From positions 1 through 22,449 of the IMG/VR virus record IMGVR_UViG_3300035180_001237: a stretch of DNA of 22,449 bases; one strand, 5' to 3'. Under the pieces are notes generated by a model. The model made no database searches. It was not told where the DNA came from and saw nothing but the letters and a program-made list of their open reading frames with translations. Below are positions 14,331-21,435 of this stretch, piece by piece. Within the stretch, counting starts at the first letter, position 1; each line of letters begins with the position of its first letter. This stretch comes from a virus. A program made the position numbers and the translations under genes.

Positions 14331-14648
14331 ATGACTATTGAAATAATTAACAACTATAATATAAAATATATAATGAAACAAATTATCAATACACAACATT
14401 TAATTTATTATAACAAATCAAATATTACAAATATAATAAATGAATTAAATAATAATAATCTTATAGTTAATATAAGTTCTGATAAATATTGGAATACAAT
14501 ATTTTATGAAATTTTATTTACTAATAATTATATTTATATATTATGTTTAGAAGATGATTTTTTAAATAAAATATTATTAAAATTAGAATTAGAAAAACAA
14601 TTAAATAATAAAAATGAGGTAAAATATAATGGAAAAAGCAAGATATAA
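14331..14648 (+). CDS. Unknown 105-residue protein with a KSKI C-terminal tail
   Basis: Asn/Ile/Lys-rich, starting MTIEIINNYNIKYIMKQI. Residues 60-80 (FYEILFTNNYIYILCLEDDF) could form a beta sheet. It ends with LEKQLNNKNEVKYNGKSKI, a variant of the tail shared with the next two genes. Overlap with the next gene is 20 nt. Its translation start has an unusual G6 ribosome binding site behind a hairpin. No function recognised. Confidence 0.6.
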   Translation: MTIEIINNYNIKYIMKQIINTQHLIYYNKSNITNIINELNNNNLIVNISSDKYWNTIFYEILFTNNYIYILCLEDDFLNKILLKLELEKQLNNKNEVKYNGKSKI

Positions 14649-15000
14649 TATATTAAATAGCAATCATAAGCAAGTATCAAAAATATATATTAACGATTTA
14701 GTTGAGTTTAAACAATTTTTTATTGATATTAATGCTGAGTCATTTTATTACTTTGATTATGAAAATTATATTAGCATATTTGAAATACTAACAAAATCAT
14801 ATAATGAATATATTGTTATAGCAAGAATTAATATAGATTATCATGTATCGTTATGCAATAATTATAATTATGAAGATGATTTTAATTTAATAAAAGATGA
14901 GCTAATTAAAAAAATAGAGATTAATCCAATTTATAGAAAATGGTTATTGGAGCAAGAATTAAATAAAAATGAAATAGTAGTTAAAAAATCAAAAATATAA
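14629..15000 (+). CDS. Unknown 123-residue protein with shared C-terminal tail
   Basis: Starts MEKARYNILNSNHKQVSKIY, alternating beta and helix (YINDLVEFKQFFIDINAESF, IFEILTKSYNEYIVIARIN). It has no membrane segment or catalytic motif. The end, LEQELNKNEIVVKKSKI, is almost identical to the end of the neighbouring ankyrin protein although the bodies are unrelated. It overlaps the upstream gene by 20 nt. Confidence 0.65.
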   Translation: MEKARYNILNSNHKQVSKIYINDLVEFKQFFIDINAESFYYFDYENYISIFEILTKSYNEYIVIARINIDYHVSLCNNYNYEDDFNLIKDELIKKIEINPIYRKWLLEQELNKNEIVVKKSKI

Positions 15001-15016
15001 CAAAAGGATAAACAAA

Positions 15017-15385
15017 ATGTACTTAGAATTTATTAATAAATCAATAAAAAACGGTGAAAAAATTCACCCTAATAATGATTATGCTTTAATTTGGAGTGTT
15101 TCTAATGGACATTTAGATATTATTAAATATTTAGTAGAACAAGGGGTTAATATTAATATTAAAGATGATTTTGCGTTAAGATGGAGTGCTTATAATGGAT
15201 ATTTAGAAATTGTTAAATATTTAGTAATTGATTGTAATATAACTATAAAAGAAGATGTATTACAATTTTTAAAAAAATATGATTGTCAAAAAACTCTTAA
15301 AATTATAAACACAAGAGATTTTAAAAATAAATTATGTAAAGAATTAAATAATAATCAAATAGTAGTTAAAAAAAGTAAGATATAA
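15017..15385 (+). CDS. Ankyrin-repeat protein, short form
   Basis: A 122-residue protein with two clear ankyrin repeats: SNGHLDIIKYLVEQGVNINIK and YNGYLEIVKYLV, residues about 21-75. The consensus N-G-x-L-E-[IV]-[IV]-K-Y-L-V is plain. A helical cap (LQFLKKYDCQKTLKIINTRD) and the shared tail KELNNNQIVVKKSKI follow. It is closely related to the larger ankyrin protein at 21971, which has two more repeats and the same cap. Ankyrin repeats bind other proteins; targets could be host factors. There is no signal peptide. Ribosome binding site is AAAGGAT. Confidence 0.8.
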   Translation: MYLEFINKSIKNGEKIHPNNDYALIWSVSNGHLDIIKYLVEQGVNINIKDDFALRWSAYNGYLEIVKYLVIDCNITIKEDVLQFLKKYDCQKTLKIINTRDFKNKLCKELNNNQIVVKKSKI

Positions 15386-15386
15386 G

Positions 15387-15414
15387 TTGACAATATTTTA
15401 AATTAGTTTAATAT
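15387..15414 (+). promoter_or_regulatory. Cassette promoter before EcoRI-type methyltransferase
   Basis: TTGACA (15387), 16 nt, TAATAT (15409). It lies immediately after the ankyrin gene stop, so the methyltransferase can be transcribed independently. Confidence 0.75.
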
Positions 15415-15433
15415 AATAATAGGAGAAAAAACA

Positions 15434-16315
15434 ATGAATTTAAATAGCAAATTAAGTAAAGCTAAAAAAAATAAAAATGATGAATTTTATACAAAGTTAA
15501 TTTACATAGAAAATGAATTAAAACATTACAAACATCACTTTGAAAATAAAGTTGTATTTTGTAATTGTGATGATCCTGAATGGTCAAATTTCTATATTTT
15601 TTTTAAATCCAAATTAAATGAATATAAGATAAAAAAACTTATATTTACTCACTACAAAGATAATAATTTATACGATCAATTATACAAATTAGAGTGTATA
15701 ACCATAGTGAATAATAATGGACTGATTATAGAGAATAAAACATATTTGAAAGATAATGGAGATTTTAGAAGTGAAGAGTGCATTGAACTTTTAAAGCAGT
15801 CAGATATTGTTTGTACTAACCCGCCATTTTCTTTATTTAGAGAATATATGGATCAATTAAATAAATACAATAAAGAATTTTTAATAATTGGTAATATGAA
15901 TTCGATTGCTTGTAAAGATATATTTAATTTAGTCAAAGACAATAAATTATGGCTTGGTGTCAGTCCAAGAGGTATGTTTTTTAAAACAAAAGATGGTGGA
16001 GATAAGGAAGTTAATGCAGCATGGTTTACTAATTTAACACATAATAAAAAAAATGAAGATATTTACTTAAATGCAAAGTATTCAACAGAAACTTATTCAA
16101 ATTATGACAATCATACGGCTATTGAAGTATCTAAAACAAAAAATATACCTTGCGATTATAAAGGTATAATGGGAGTTCCACTTACATTTTTAGACAGATA
16201 TAATCCAGAGCAATTTGAAATTGTTGGATTAAAAAAGGGGTTAGATGGTAAAGATTTAAGATTAAATAATAAAGTTTTATATACTAGAATTTTAATAAAA
16301 AACATAAAGATATAA
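15434..16315 (+). CDS. EcoRI-type adenine-specific DNA methyltransferase
   Basis: A 293-residue orphan enzyme of the EcoRI methylase family. Landmarks are KNDEFYTKLIYIENEL (residues about 14-29), CNCDDPEWSNF (43-53, SAM-binding region), the catalytic CTNPPFSLFREY with NPPF at 129-132, and LTFLDRYNPEQFEIVGL near the end. M.EcoRI methylates the second A of GAATTC; the site for this homologue cannot be read from sequence. No partner endonuclease is nearby, so self-protection against host restriction is likely. The gene has its own promoter and faces the terminase gene tail to tail, only 5 nt apart. Confidence 0.9.
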   Translation: MNLNSKLSKAKKNKNDEFYTKLIYIENELKHYKHHFENKVVFCNCDDPEWSNFYIFFKSKLNEYKIKKLIFTHYKDNNLYDQLYKLECITIVNNNGLIIENKTYLKDNGDFRSEECIELLKQSDIVCTNPPFSLFREYMDQLNKYNKEFLIIGNMNSIACKDIFNLVKDNKLWLGVSPRGMFFKTKDGGDKEVNAAWFTNLTHNKKNEDIYLNAKYSTETYSNYDNHTAIEVSKTKNIPCDYKGIMGVPLTFLDRYNPEQFEIVGLKKGLDGKDLRLNNKVLYTRILIKNIKI

Positions 16316-16320
16316 TAAAA

Positions 16321-17631
16321 TTATTTATTTTTATTTTTTTCCTGGTCTATAAAGTCAAGCCATCCACCGTTTTTATTTTCTGACAATTCAGTCATAGCCC
16401 ATACCATAGCATCTAATCTATCTGGGCTTTTTTCTTTTGTATCTAAACCAGTAAAATTACACATTTGATCCTCTAATTTACTAAAAGTACCAATATGATG
16501 TACCTTTTTTTGCTCGTATAATGCAGATATAGGCTCAGCTCTTATTATTTTACCTCTTGTAGCATGCACCTTTTTATATGATACATTATTATCAATATTT
16601 CTAATAACCTCTTCAATCATATCACCACCGTTATTTACTTCTGCTACTATTCTATCAGCTCTATGTTTATGATATGCATTAATAGCAACAGATGCCCATT
16701 CTGATGGCTTTCCTAACATCGTTAAATCTTCTATTATGTAATAATGTCCATCTTCACCTTTACCAGCAACAATTATACCAGTTAAGTCGCTATTTTCATT
16801 TGATGTTGTTGCTGGATCTATTGCTACTATTATTCTACTAAACGATGTATATTCTTTTACCCTTAATTCATCTAAAAGCTCTAAGTTCCATAAAGCATTT
16901 TCATTTTTATCTAATAACTCAGCGTTTAATTCTTGTCGACCAAGCCTTGTTCCCTCATATTTTGATATTATACTATTAAAAAAGGTTGGTGCTAGATTTG
17001 ACTTATTATCATAAGTTGTACCAACTGTTATTATTGTACCTTTATCTTTTTGTAATTCTCTTATTAATTTTGTTGGCCTAGGAGTTGTTGTTATACATGC
17101 TTGTGGATTTTTACCTAATCTTAAACCAAATACCGCCTGATCCCAAGAGTCTTGATACTTCCAAGCACCTAATTCATCAGCCCATAACTTCATATGTTGC
17201 TTACCCCTTAATCGCTCAGGTTCCTCAGCTGAAAAGATTAGAGATATTGCACCATTAGGCCAATATAAATTACCTTTTTTATATGTTGGACGGTCATATT
17301 TATTACATATAGCTAATATACCAGACTCACCCTCAATCATAATATCAATAGCATCATCCTTGGTTGCTCCCATAAGATTACAATATTTATTAGTTTTAAC
17401 TTGCTCTCTTATCCATTCTGCGCCAACACGAGTTTTACCAAAACCTCGACCAGCCATTACTAACCAATAAGTCCATTTTATATTATTATTAGGGAATCTT
17501 TGCTTATCACGAGCATACCAGTCCCAATCATGAGACAATAGCTCAGCTTCTTCATCTGATAATAAATTAATTCTTTTTATTTGTTCTTCTTTTGATAACT
17601 TTGCAAATAATTCAGCTTTACTAATTGACAT
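16321..17631 (-). CDS. terL: Terminase large subunit
   Basis: A 436-residue packaging motor. Walker A is MAGRGFGKTR (GRGFGKT, residues 61-67), Walker B is LWADELGAW with catalytic Glu at 153, and the coupling motif is TTTPRP (181-186). The nuclease domain has IDPATT (Asp272), VAEVNNGGD (Glu331) and SPDRLDAMVWA (Asp404 and Asp407). Strong resemblance to terminases of proteobacterial phages and gene transfer agents is seen in GTTYDNKSNLAPTF and YEGTRLGRQELNAELLD (about 205-241). Its start overlaps the small-subunit stop by one base (TAATG). Confidence 0.96.
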   Translation of the reverse strand: MSISKAELFAKLSKEEQIKRINLLSDEEAELLSHDWDWYARDKQRFPNNNIKWTYWLVMAGRGFGKTRVGAEWIREQVKTNKYCNLMGATKDDAIDIMIEGESGILAICNKYDRPTYKKGNLYWPNGAISLIFSAEEPERLRGKQHMKLWADELGAWKYQDSWDQAVFGLRLGKNPQACITTTPRPTKLIRELQKDKGTIITVGTTYDNKSNLAPTFFNSIISKYEGTRLGRQELNAELLDKNENALWNLELLDELRVKEYTSFSRIIVAIDPATTSNENSDLTGIIVAGKGEDGHYYIIEDLTMLGKPSEWASVAINAYHKHRADRIVAEVNNGGDMIEEVIRNIDNNVSYKKVHATRGKIIRAEPISALYEQKKVHHIGTFSKLEDQMCNFTGLDTKEKSPDRLDAMVWAMTELSENKNGGWLDFIDQEKNKNK

Positions 17632-18017
17632 TATTCATCTTTTTTATATTCGACAACTATTCCACTTAACAACCTTGATTTTGCATCACTTATTTCAATA
17701 GGGCCGTCATCTTTTCCAGTAATTTCTAATTTATCTGTTTCTTTCCATCTCATTTGAGTTTTGGCATAAAATATCAATAAAGCAGAATCTCCCGACATAG
17801 CCTTTTCAAATAATTTTTGAGATATACTACTATTTGCTTTTGCTTTACCTATTGTTATTTCATGTTGTAAATATTTAACCATTGTGTCAACAGAACATCC
17901 AATTGTTTCAGCTATTTGTTCTTGCGGAAGTCCTAAACCAGACAATTTTTCAACTGTTCTTTTAGTTTCATCTGTTATTTTAAATTTTGGTCGCCCAACT
18001 TGTTTTTTAATAGTCAT
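17631..18017 (-). CDS. terS: Terminase small subunit
   Basis: A 128-residue DNA-binding subunit. An N-terminal helix-turn-helix (residues about 20-55, LGLPQEQIAETIGCSVDTMV) is followed by helices that would form the oligomer ring. The common end motif RWKETDKLEITGKDDGPIE (about 89-107) is typical of small terminases. It overlaps the large subunit gene by one base. It lies 30 nt downstream of the tRNA on the same strand, so the two are probably transcribed together. Confidence 0.9.
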   Translation of the reverse strand: MTIKKQVGRPKFKITDETKRTVEKLSGLGLPQEQIAETIGCSVDTMVKYLQHEITIGKAKANSSISQKLFEKAMSGDSALLIFYAKTQMRWKETDKLEITGKDDGPIEISDAKSRLLSGIVVEYKKDE

Positions 18018-18047
18018 TTTATAATTCCTAATAATATATTATTAAAG

Positions 18048-18120
18048 TGCTGATTGTAAGATTTGAACTCACGACCTACTGATTACAAATCAGTTGCTCT
18101 ACCATCTGAGCTAAACCAGC
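18048..18120 (-). tRNA. tRNA-Thr, anticodon TGT
   Basis: A 73-nt cloverleaf on the minus strand. The acceptor stem is GCTGGTT/AATCAGC (one G-U), with a D-arm TAGCTCAGATGGTAGAGC. The anticodon stem ACTGA/TCAGT carries loop TTTGTAA with anticodon TGT, followed by T-loop GTTCAAATC. The discriminator base is A, and CCA is not encoded. It reads ACA, a codon common in these AT-rich genes. Confidence 0.95.
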
Positions 18121-18143
18121 ATACTATTATTATAATTGAATTA

Positions 18144-18473
18144 TTAACTTAAATCAATATCAGTATTACTTTCGCTTAAATTAATGTATATCTCATTGTC
18201 AATTGTCGTATTTGAGCTTAAATATTTATTAATAAATACATCCAATAACTCCTCAGTTGTATATGATTTTAAATTAGATAATACACATACACAAGTTAAT
18301 AAATCATAATACATGTTTATTTGATTATTATGAGGGTAATATATAAAAGTAATATCATTATAGGTTAATTCATATATTGTTAAATTAACTCTATCATTAT
18401 CAATAATTATAGTCTCACCATCATTTATAATCTTTTCTTTAATTTCTTCTAATACTTTTTTAAATTGTTCCAT
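18144..18473 (-). CDS. Unknown 109-residue protein
   Basis: Starts MEQFKKVLEEIKEKIINDGE. It is helical at the start and beta-rich in the middle (TIIIDNDRVNLTIYELTYND, ITFIYYPHNN), with an acidic end (SESNTDIDLS). No family is recognised. The layout of a short helix then strands is similar to the gene just upstream and to the one at 14629, perhaps a common small-protein fold. It has ribosome binding site AAGGAA and sits between that gene and the tRNA. Confidence 0.65.
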   Translation of the reverse strand: MEQFKKVLEEIKEKIINDGETIIIDNDRVNLTIYELTYNDITFIYYPHNNQINMYYDLLTCVCVLSNLKSYTTEELLDVFINKYLSSNTTIDNEIYINLSESNTDIDLS

Positions 18474-18484
18474 TTTATTTTTCC

Positions 18485-18802
18485 TTAAAGTTTATTTCTT
18501 ATTTGTTTAACTTCATTTTTATTTATAATTTTAGAATTAAGAGAATTATATAATACTAATTTTTTAACTATATCTTTAATTTCTTCTCTCATTTCACTAA
18601 AAGAATTACCATATACATCTTTTTCTAACATATTTCTATATAATTCAACTAAAGAATTTCCTGAGAATATACATATCTTTCTATCATTAGGAATAAAATT
18701 ATAAATGTAAAAACCATTTTTATCAGTTTTAAATAAAAAGTTACCATAAATAAATCCATCTTCTATATTTGAAAGTAATACAATAAAATCATTTTTGTTC
18801 AT
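18485..18802 (-). CDS. Unknown 105-residue protein
   Basis: Starts MNKNDFIVLLSNIEDGFIYG, with beta strands (GNFLFKTDKNGFYIYNFI) followed by a helix (FSEMREEIKDIVKKLVLYNS). The end (INKNEVKQIRNKL) faintly recalls the tail of plus-strand cassette proteins. Its start overlaps the 52-residue gene by 14 nt. Confidence 0.65.
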   Translation of the reverse strand: MNKNDFIVLLSNIEDGFIYGNFLFKTDKNGFYIYNFIPNDRKICIFSGNSLVELYRNMLEKDVYGNSFSEMREEIKDIVKKLVLYNSLNSKIINKNEVKQIRNKL

Positions 18803-18947
18803 TTTTTAATTCTTTCTCTTTATTTACTAAATAAGAACATACAGCAATAACTAATTTGTCATTTTTCTTTTTATATGATATAAATTCATATAATATATAT
18901 AAGTTAAATGTAAAATCAATTGCCAAAATATTATATATTATATCCAT
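18789..18947 (-). CDS. Unknown 52-residue protein, first of the packaging transcript
   Basis: A short frame (MDIIYNILAIDFTFNLYILY, ending VNKEKELKNEQK) with a strong ribosome binding site (AAGGAG) and a cassette-type promoter 23 nt upstream. It is moderately hydrophobic over residues 4-24, with no clear membrane topology. It overlaps the next gene by 14 nt. It was short enough to be missed, but its signals are as good as those of the larger genes. Confidence 0.65.
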   Translation of the reverse strand: MDIIYNILAIDFTFNLYILYEFISYKKKNDKLVIAVCSYLVNKEKELKNEQK

Positions 18948-18969
18948 AATTAACTCCTTTATACAACAT

Positions 18970-18997
18970 ATTTTAAACTATTTTAATTAAATGTCAA
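18970..18997 (-). promoter_or_regulatory. Cassette-type promoter of the packaging block
   Basis: On the minus strand TTGACA (18997-18992), 16 nt ending in ATAGTT, TAAAAT (18975-18970). The -35 box overlaps the last codons of the methyltransferase upstream. It could drive the three small genes, tRNA-Thr and both terminase genes. Confidence 0.7.
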
Positions 18998-19898
18998 CCT
19001 TATTTATTCGTTTAACAGCAATATTATAAAAATCTTTATCTAATTCTATTCCTATAAAGTTTCTATTAGTATTTACACAAGCAACACCAGTTGAACCTGA
19101 ACCCATTGTTAAATCGACAACTAAATTATTCTCATTAGAAAAAGTTTTAATTAAGTCCTCTAATAACAAAATAGGCTTTTGAGTTGGATGATAATTGTTA
19201 TTATCTTTTTTATATTCAAATATAGTTGATTTATGTTTTTTACCTTGTAAATTAAATATTGATGGATAAAGTTTATTATAAATTTCTTTTAGTTTTTTAT
19301 ATTCAATAAATCCATCCATTTTATCTATATTATATAAATCAATTAATTTACTATATGATTTCTCAGTACATAAATTAAATTGAGCACCATTATATTGGTA
19401 AAATTTACTTAATGAACAATTAAAATGTACATTTAATTCTTTTTTACTTATTCCAATAAAACTAAAAAGTAATTTACTATAATTTATTAAAGGATTTGTT
19501 AAACTAGTATCATATTTTTTGTTAAATAATAATATATCTTCATGATATTTAACACATGCTTTTTTAGCAGATAAAGCATTAGCAAACTTATTTTTTTTCC
19601 ATATCATAGAATAAGAATATGGAATATTTACATTTTTATTTATTTTTAATTCTGTTGAAAATGGATCCTGTGCAAATAATAACATTTTACCATTTTTTCT
19701 TAAAATTCTATTAGCAATATCCATAATTTTTTTAGTATCAATAACATTATCCCAATCAAGAGATTTACTACTATAACCACCACTATCATTCATACCTTTT
19801 ATTGTTCCATAAGGTAAATCAGTTATTATTAAATCAACACTACCTGATTCTATTTTATCACTTTCAAATAAACAATCTCCATTATATAACTTAATCAT
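18987..19898 (-). CDS. DNA methyltransferase with DLPY motif
   Basis: A 303-residue orphan enzyme of the beta arrangement. Catalytic motif IV reads IITDLPYGT (residues 24-32), with Leu in the usual DPPY position, a variant seen in some N6-adenine and N4-cytosine enzymes. Further on are DNNNYHPTQKPILLLEDLI and the SAM-binding VVDLTMGSGSTGVAC, then NRNFIGIELDKDF. The region about 100-215 is a longer-than-usual target recognition part. I chose ATG 19898, preceded by GGGGTG; a start at 19910 would add MGCK without a clear binding site. It overlaps the phosphoesterase stop by 4 nt, indicating one operon. No restriction enzyme is adjacent. Confidence 0.88.
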   Translation of the reverse strand: MIKLYNGDCLFESDKIESGSVDLIITDLPYGTIKGMNDSGGYSSKSLDWDNVIDTKKIMDIANRILRKNGKMLLFAQDPFSTELKINKNVNIPYSYSMIWKKNKFANALSAKKACVKYHEDILLFNKKYDTSLTNPLINYSKLLFSFIGISKKELNVHFNCSLSKFYQYNGAQFNLCTEKSYSKLIDLYNIDKMDGFIEYKKLKEIYNKLYPSIFNLQGKKHKSTIFEYKKDNNNYHPTQKPILLLEDLIKTFSNENNLVVDLTMGSGSTGVACVNTNRNFIGIELDKDFYNIAVKRINKVDI

Positions 19899-20872
19899 TT
19901 TACACCCCATTTTTTAACTAATCTACTTATTAATAATTGCTCTGGATCAAATACATCTTTTTTAATATCATTCATTGCCCATACTAATCTTGCATAATGG
20001 TTTCCTTGTTCTTTTAAATATTCCTCATTATGTATATATGAAGAGCCGGCAAATATACCATAAATTGGTGTTCCATCAGCTTTAACTTCTCTATGTATCT
20101 CAAATGATTGTCTATGTCCTTGCACACAATTCATTAACTTTTTTAATATTAATTGTCTAGCACTACATATAGCATTATTCATTCCACCAGAAGTAAAATA
20201 ATGACAATAAGCTATTCCATCTATAATAACTGGAGTTAAAAACGGTATTACTTCAAATCCATATCTGCTTAATTCTAAATCGTCTATACCCATTAAACCA
20301 CCTAATGCTTTATAATTTAACTCCATTTTTGTTATTCTATCCTCATGGTTGCCTAATGTAAAAATAAATCTAGGTTTCCAATTTGTTATGTTATTTTTTG
20401 AATTAATAAAATTTATAATTGGTCGCATCAATTCTTCCATTGCATCTTTACCAGCCTTAATGTCATCTTTGTATTTTTTACCATCAAAAGTTTCTTTTGT
20501 TATTTTAAACATCGATTTCATATCCCAAAAATCACCTAAAAAAATAACAACATTAGGCAATCTACTTATTATTTCATTTGAAATAGAATAAAAATGAGAA
20601 GTATCAACACCAGGTGATATTTGCATATCACTTATAACAAAATGGTTGATTTCTTTGATTATTTCATGAGTGTTTTTAATTATTACAGATGGTTGATATT
20701 TTGAATCTTCATATACTTTTTGATTAGGTTTAACATCTAAAATACCAAATAAACTTCTTTTTCTATAAAGCTCTTTTCTATTAGTATTTAAATCTTTTGT
20801 TAATTTATTTAAACTTGTTGATGATTTAATTAGTTCCACTAATTGTTCTTTTGTTATTTTATGTATATCCAT
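19895..20872 (-). CDS. Calcineurin-like metallophosphoesterase
   Basis: A 325-residue protein. Metal-binding signature pieces occur in order: VISDMQ (Asp82, with Gln84 where most members have His), FLGDFWD (Asp114), TLGNHEDR (Asn175, His176), YCHYF, and VQGHRQSFEIHRE. Residues 1-50 form a separate helical unit (TKEQLVELIKSSTSLNKLTK, then NTNRKELYRKR) that resembles a helix-turn-helix. Phage enzymes of this kind may cut nucleic acid or nucleotide substrates; the sequence does not say which. It has its own TTGACA promoter and is coupled to the methyltransferase gene by a 4-nt overlap, so a role in DNA processing or protection is a fair guess. Confidence 0.82.
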   Translation of the reverse strand: MDIHKITKEQLVELIKSSTSLNKLTKDLNTNRKELYRKRSLFGILDVKPNQKVYEDSKYQPSVIIKNTHEIIKEINHFVISDMQISPGVDTSHFYSISNEIISRLPNVVIFLGDFWDMKSMFKITKETFDGKKYKDDIKAGKDAMEELMRPIINFINSKNNITNWKPRFIFTLGNHEDRITKMELNYKALGGLMGIDDLELSRYGFEVIPFLTPVIIDGIAYCHYFTSGGMNNAICSARQLILKKLMNCVQGHRQSFEIHREVKADGTPIYGIFAGSSYIHNEEYLKEQGNHYARLVWAMNDIKKDVFDPEQLLISRLVKKWGVK

Positions 20873-20901
20873 ATATTAACCTCTTCTTCTTATATGTATA
20901 T

Positions 20902-20929
20902 ATTTTAAATGATTTTAAATAATTGTCAA
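20902..20929 (-). promoter_or_regulatory. Promoter of phosphoesterase-methyltransferase operon
   Basis: On the minus strand TTGACA (20929-20924), 16 nt, TAAAAT (20907-20902). It belongs to the cassette promoter class and lies just downstream of structured RNA copy 2. Confidence 0.75.
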
Positions 20930-20982
20930 GTAAAAATGATTTTATTTTATATTTAGTTTGTTTATAAAGCATCTATATTCTT

Positions 20983-21260
20983 ATATTCCAGAGCTAAAAG
21001 ACAAAGCAACCCTAATAAAAATCGCTTTATCTTTTGAAATCAAAATATATTATTAAAAAATATATTCCGTCGCATTTGACTTTATCACAGACTTTTAATC
21101 TTTATAAAAAGCTCGGCTAAATTCACGATATCTTTTTTAGATTACCTCCCTACGCTCTATGATTCGCACACGTTTGTATCTAGGGTTCTTCTTATACACT
21201 ACTAATTATGTTCGTTTGACGGTTTTCCCTCTGTATTCCATAATCAACAATTTTACTTGT
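20983..21260 (-). ncRNA. Structured noncoding RNA, copy 2
   Basis: It occupies most of the 560-nt gap between the phosphoesterase and GIY-YIG genes and has no plausible ORF. It is a diverged relative of 7195-7472, collinear with it. Conserved blocks include ATGGAATACAGAGG, CAAACGAACATAA, GTGTGCGAAT, GTGAATTTAGCC and TGCTTTGTCTTT. The closing stem (21236-21229 with 20993-20990 and the ATAT beyond) and the 11-bp 3' hairpin (21034-21024 with 21007-20997) are kept. The hairpin at 21198-21194 with 21179-21175 reads TGTAT/ATACA where copy 1 has TGCAT/ATGCA. A loop CCCTA here can pair with TAGGG downstream, and copy 1 keeps pairing with different bases (TGGAC/GTCTA), which hints at a pseudoknot. Weak similarity continues to about 20954 (ACAAACTA). 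Expression is from its own promoter. Confidence 0.75.
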
Positions 21261-21266
21261 ATTTAG

Positions 21267-21294
21267 ATATTAATATATTTTTAAAAAAAGTCAA
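21267..21294 (-). promoter_or_regulatory. Promoter of structured RNA copy 2
   Basis: On the minus strand TTGACT (21294-21289), 16 nt, TAATAT (21272-21267). The -35 box and following T run match those of copy 1. Predicted start is near 21260. Confidence 0.65.
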
Positions 21295-21316
21295 ACAATT
21301 TATTTTTGTAAAAAAC

Positions 21317-21344
21317 TTGACAAACTTATTATAGTATGTTATAT
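21317..21344 (+). promoter_or_regulatory. Orphan plus-strand promoter before a hairpin
   Basis: TTGACA (21317), 16 nt, TTATAT (21339). ACAAACTTATTATA is shared with the portal promoter. No gene follows on this strand before 21971; the transcript would enter the hairpin at 21392 and run antisense to the GIY-YIG gene. Confidence 0.55.
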
Positions 21345-21391
21345 ATATATTAATGTTTATTAAATAACAGATTTTCTCTCTTCTCTTGTGT

Positions 21392-21428
21392 GATGAAACT
21401 AGGACCCTCTGCCTAGTTTTGTTACATC
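21392..21428 (+). other. Hairpin, possible small-RNA end or transcription barrier
   Basis: AAACTAGG (21396-21403) pairs with CCTAGTTT (21412-21419), loop ACCCTCTG. Flanking GATG and CATC add a further 4-bp stem across an internal loop. A pyrimidine-rich run (TTTTCTCTCTTCTCTTG) precedes it. There is no T run after it on either strand, so ordinary termination is not certain. Confidence 0.55.
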
Positions 21429-21435
21429 TATACTA

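Noticed and set aside
20349-20591. 80-residue plus-strand frame inside the phosphoesterase gene
   Set aside because: It is antisense to the conserved metal-binding motifs and lacks a ribosome binding site.
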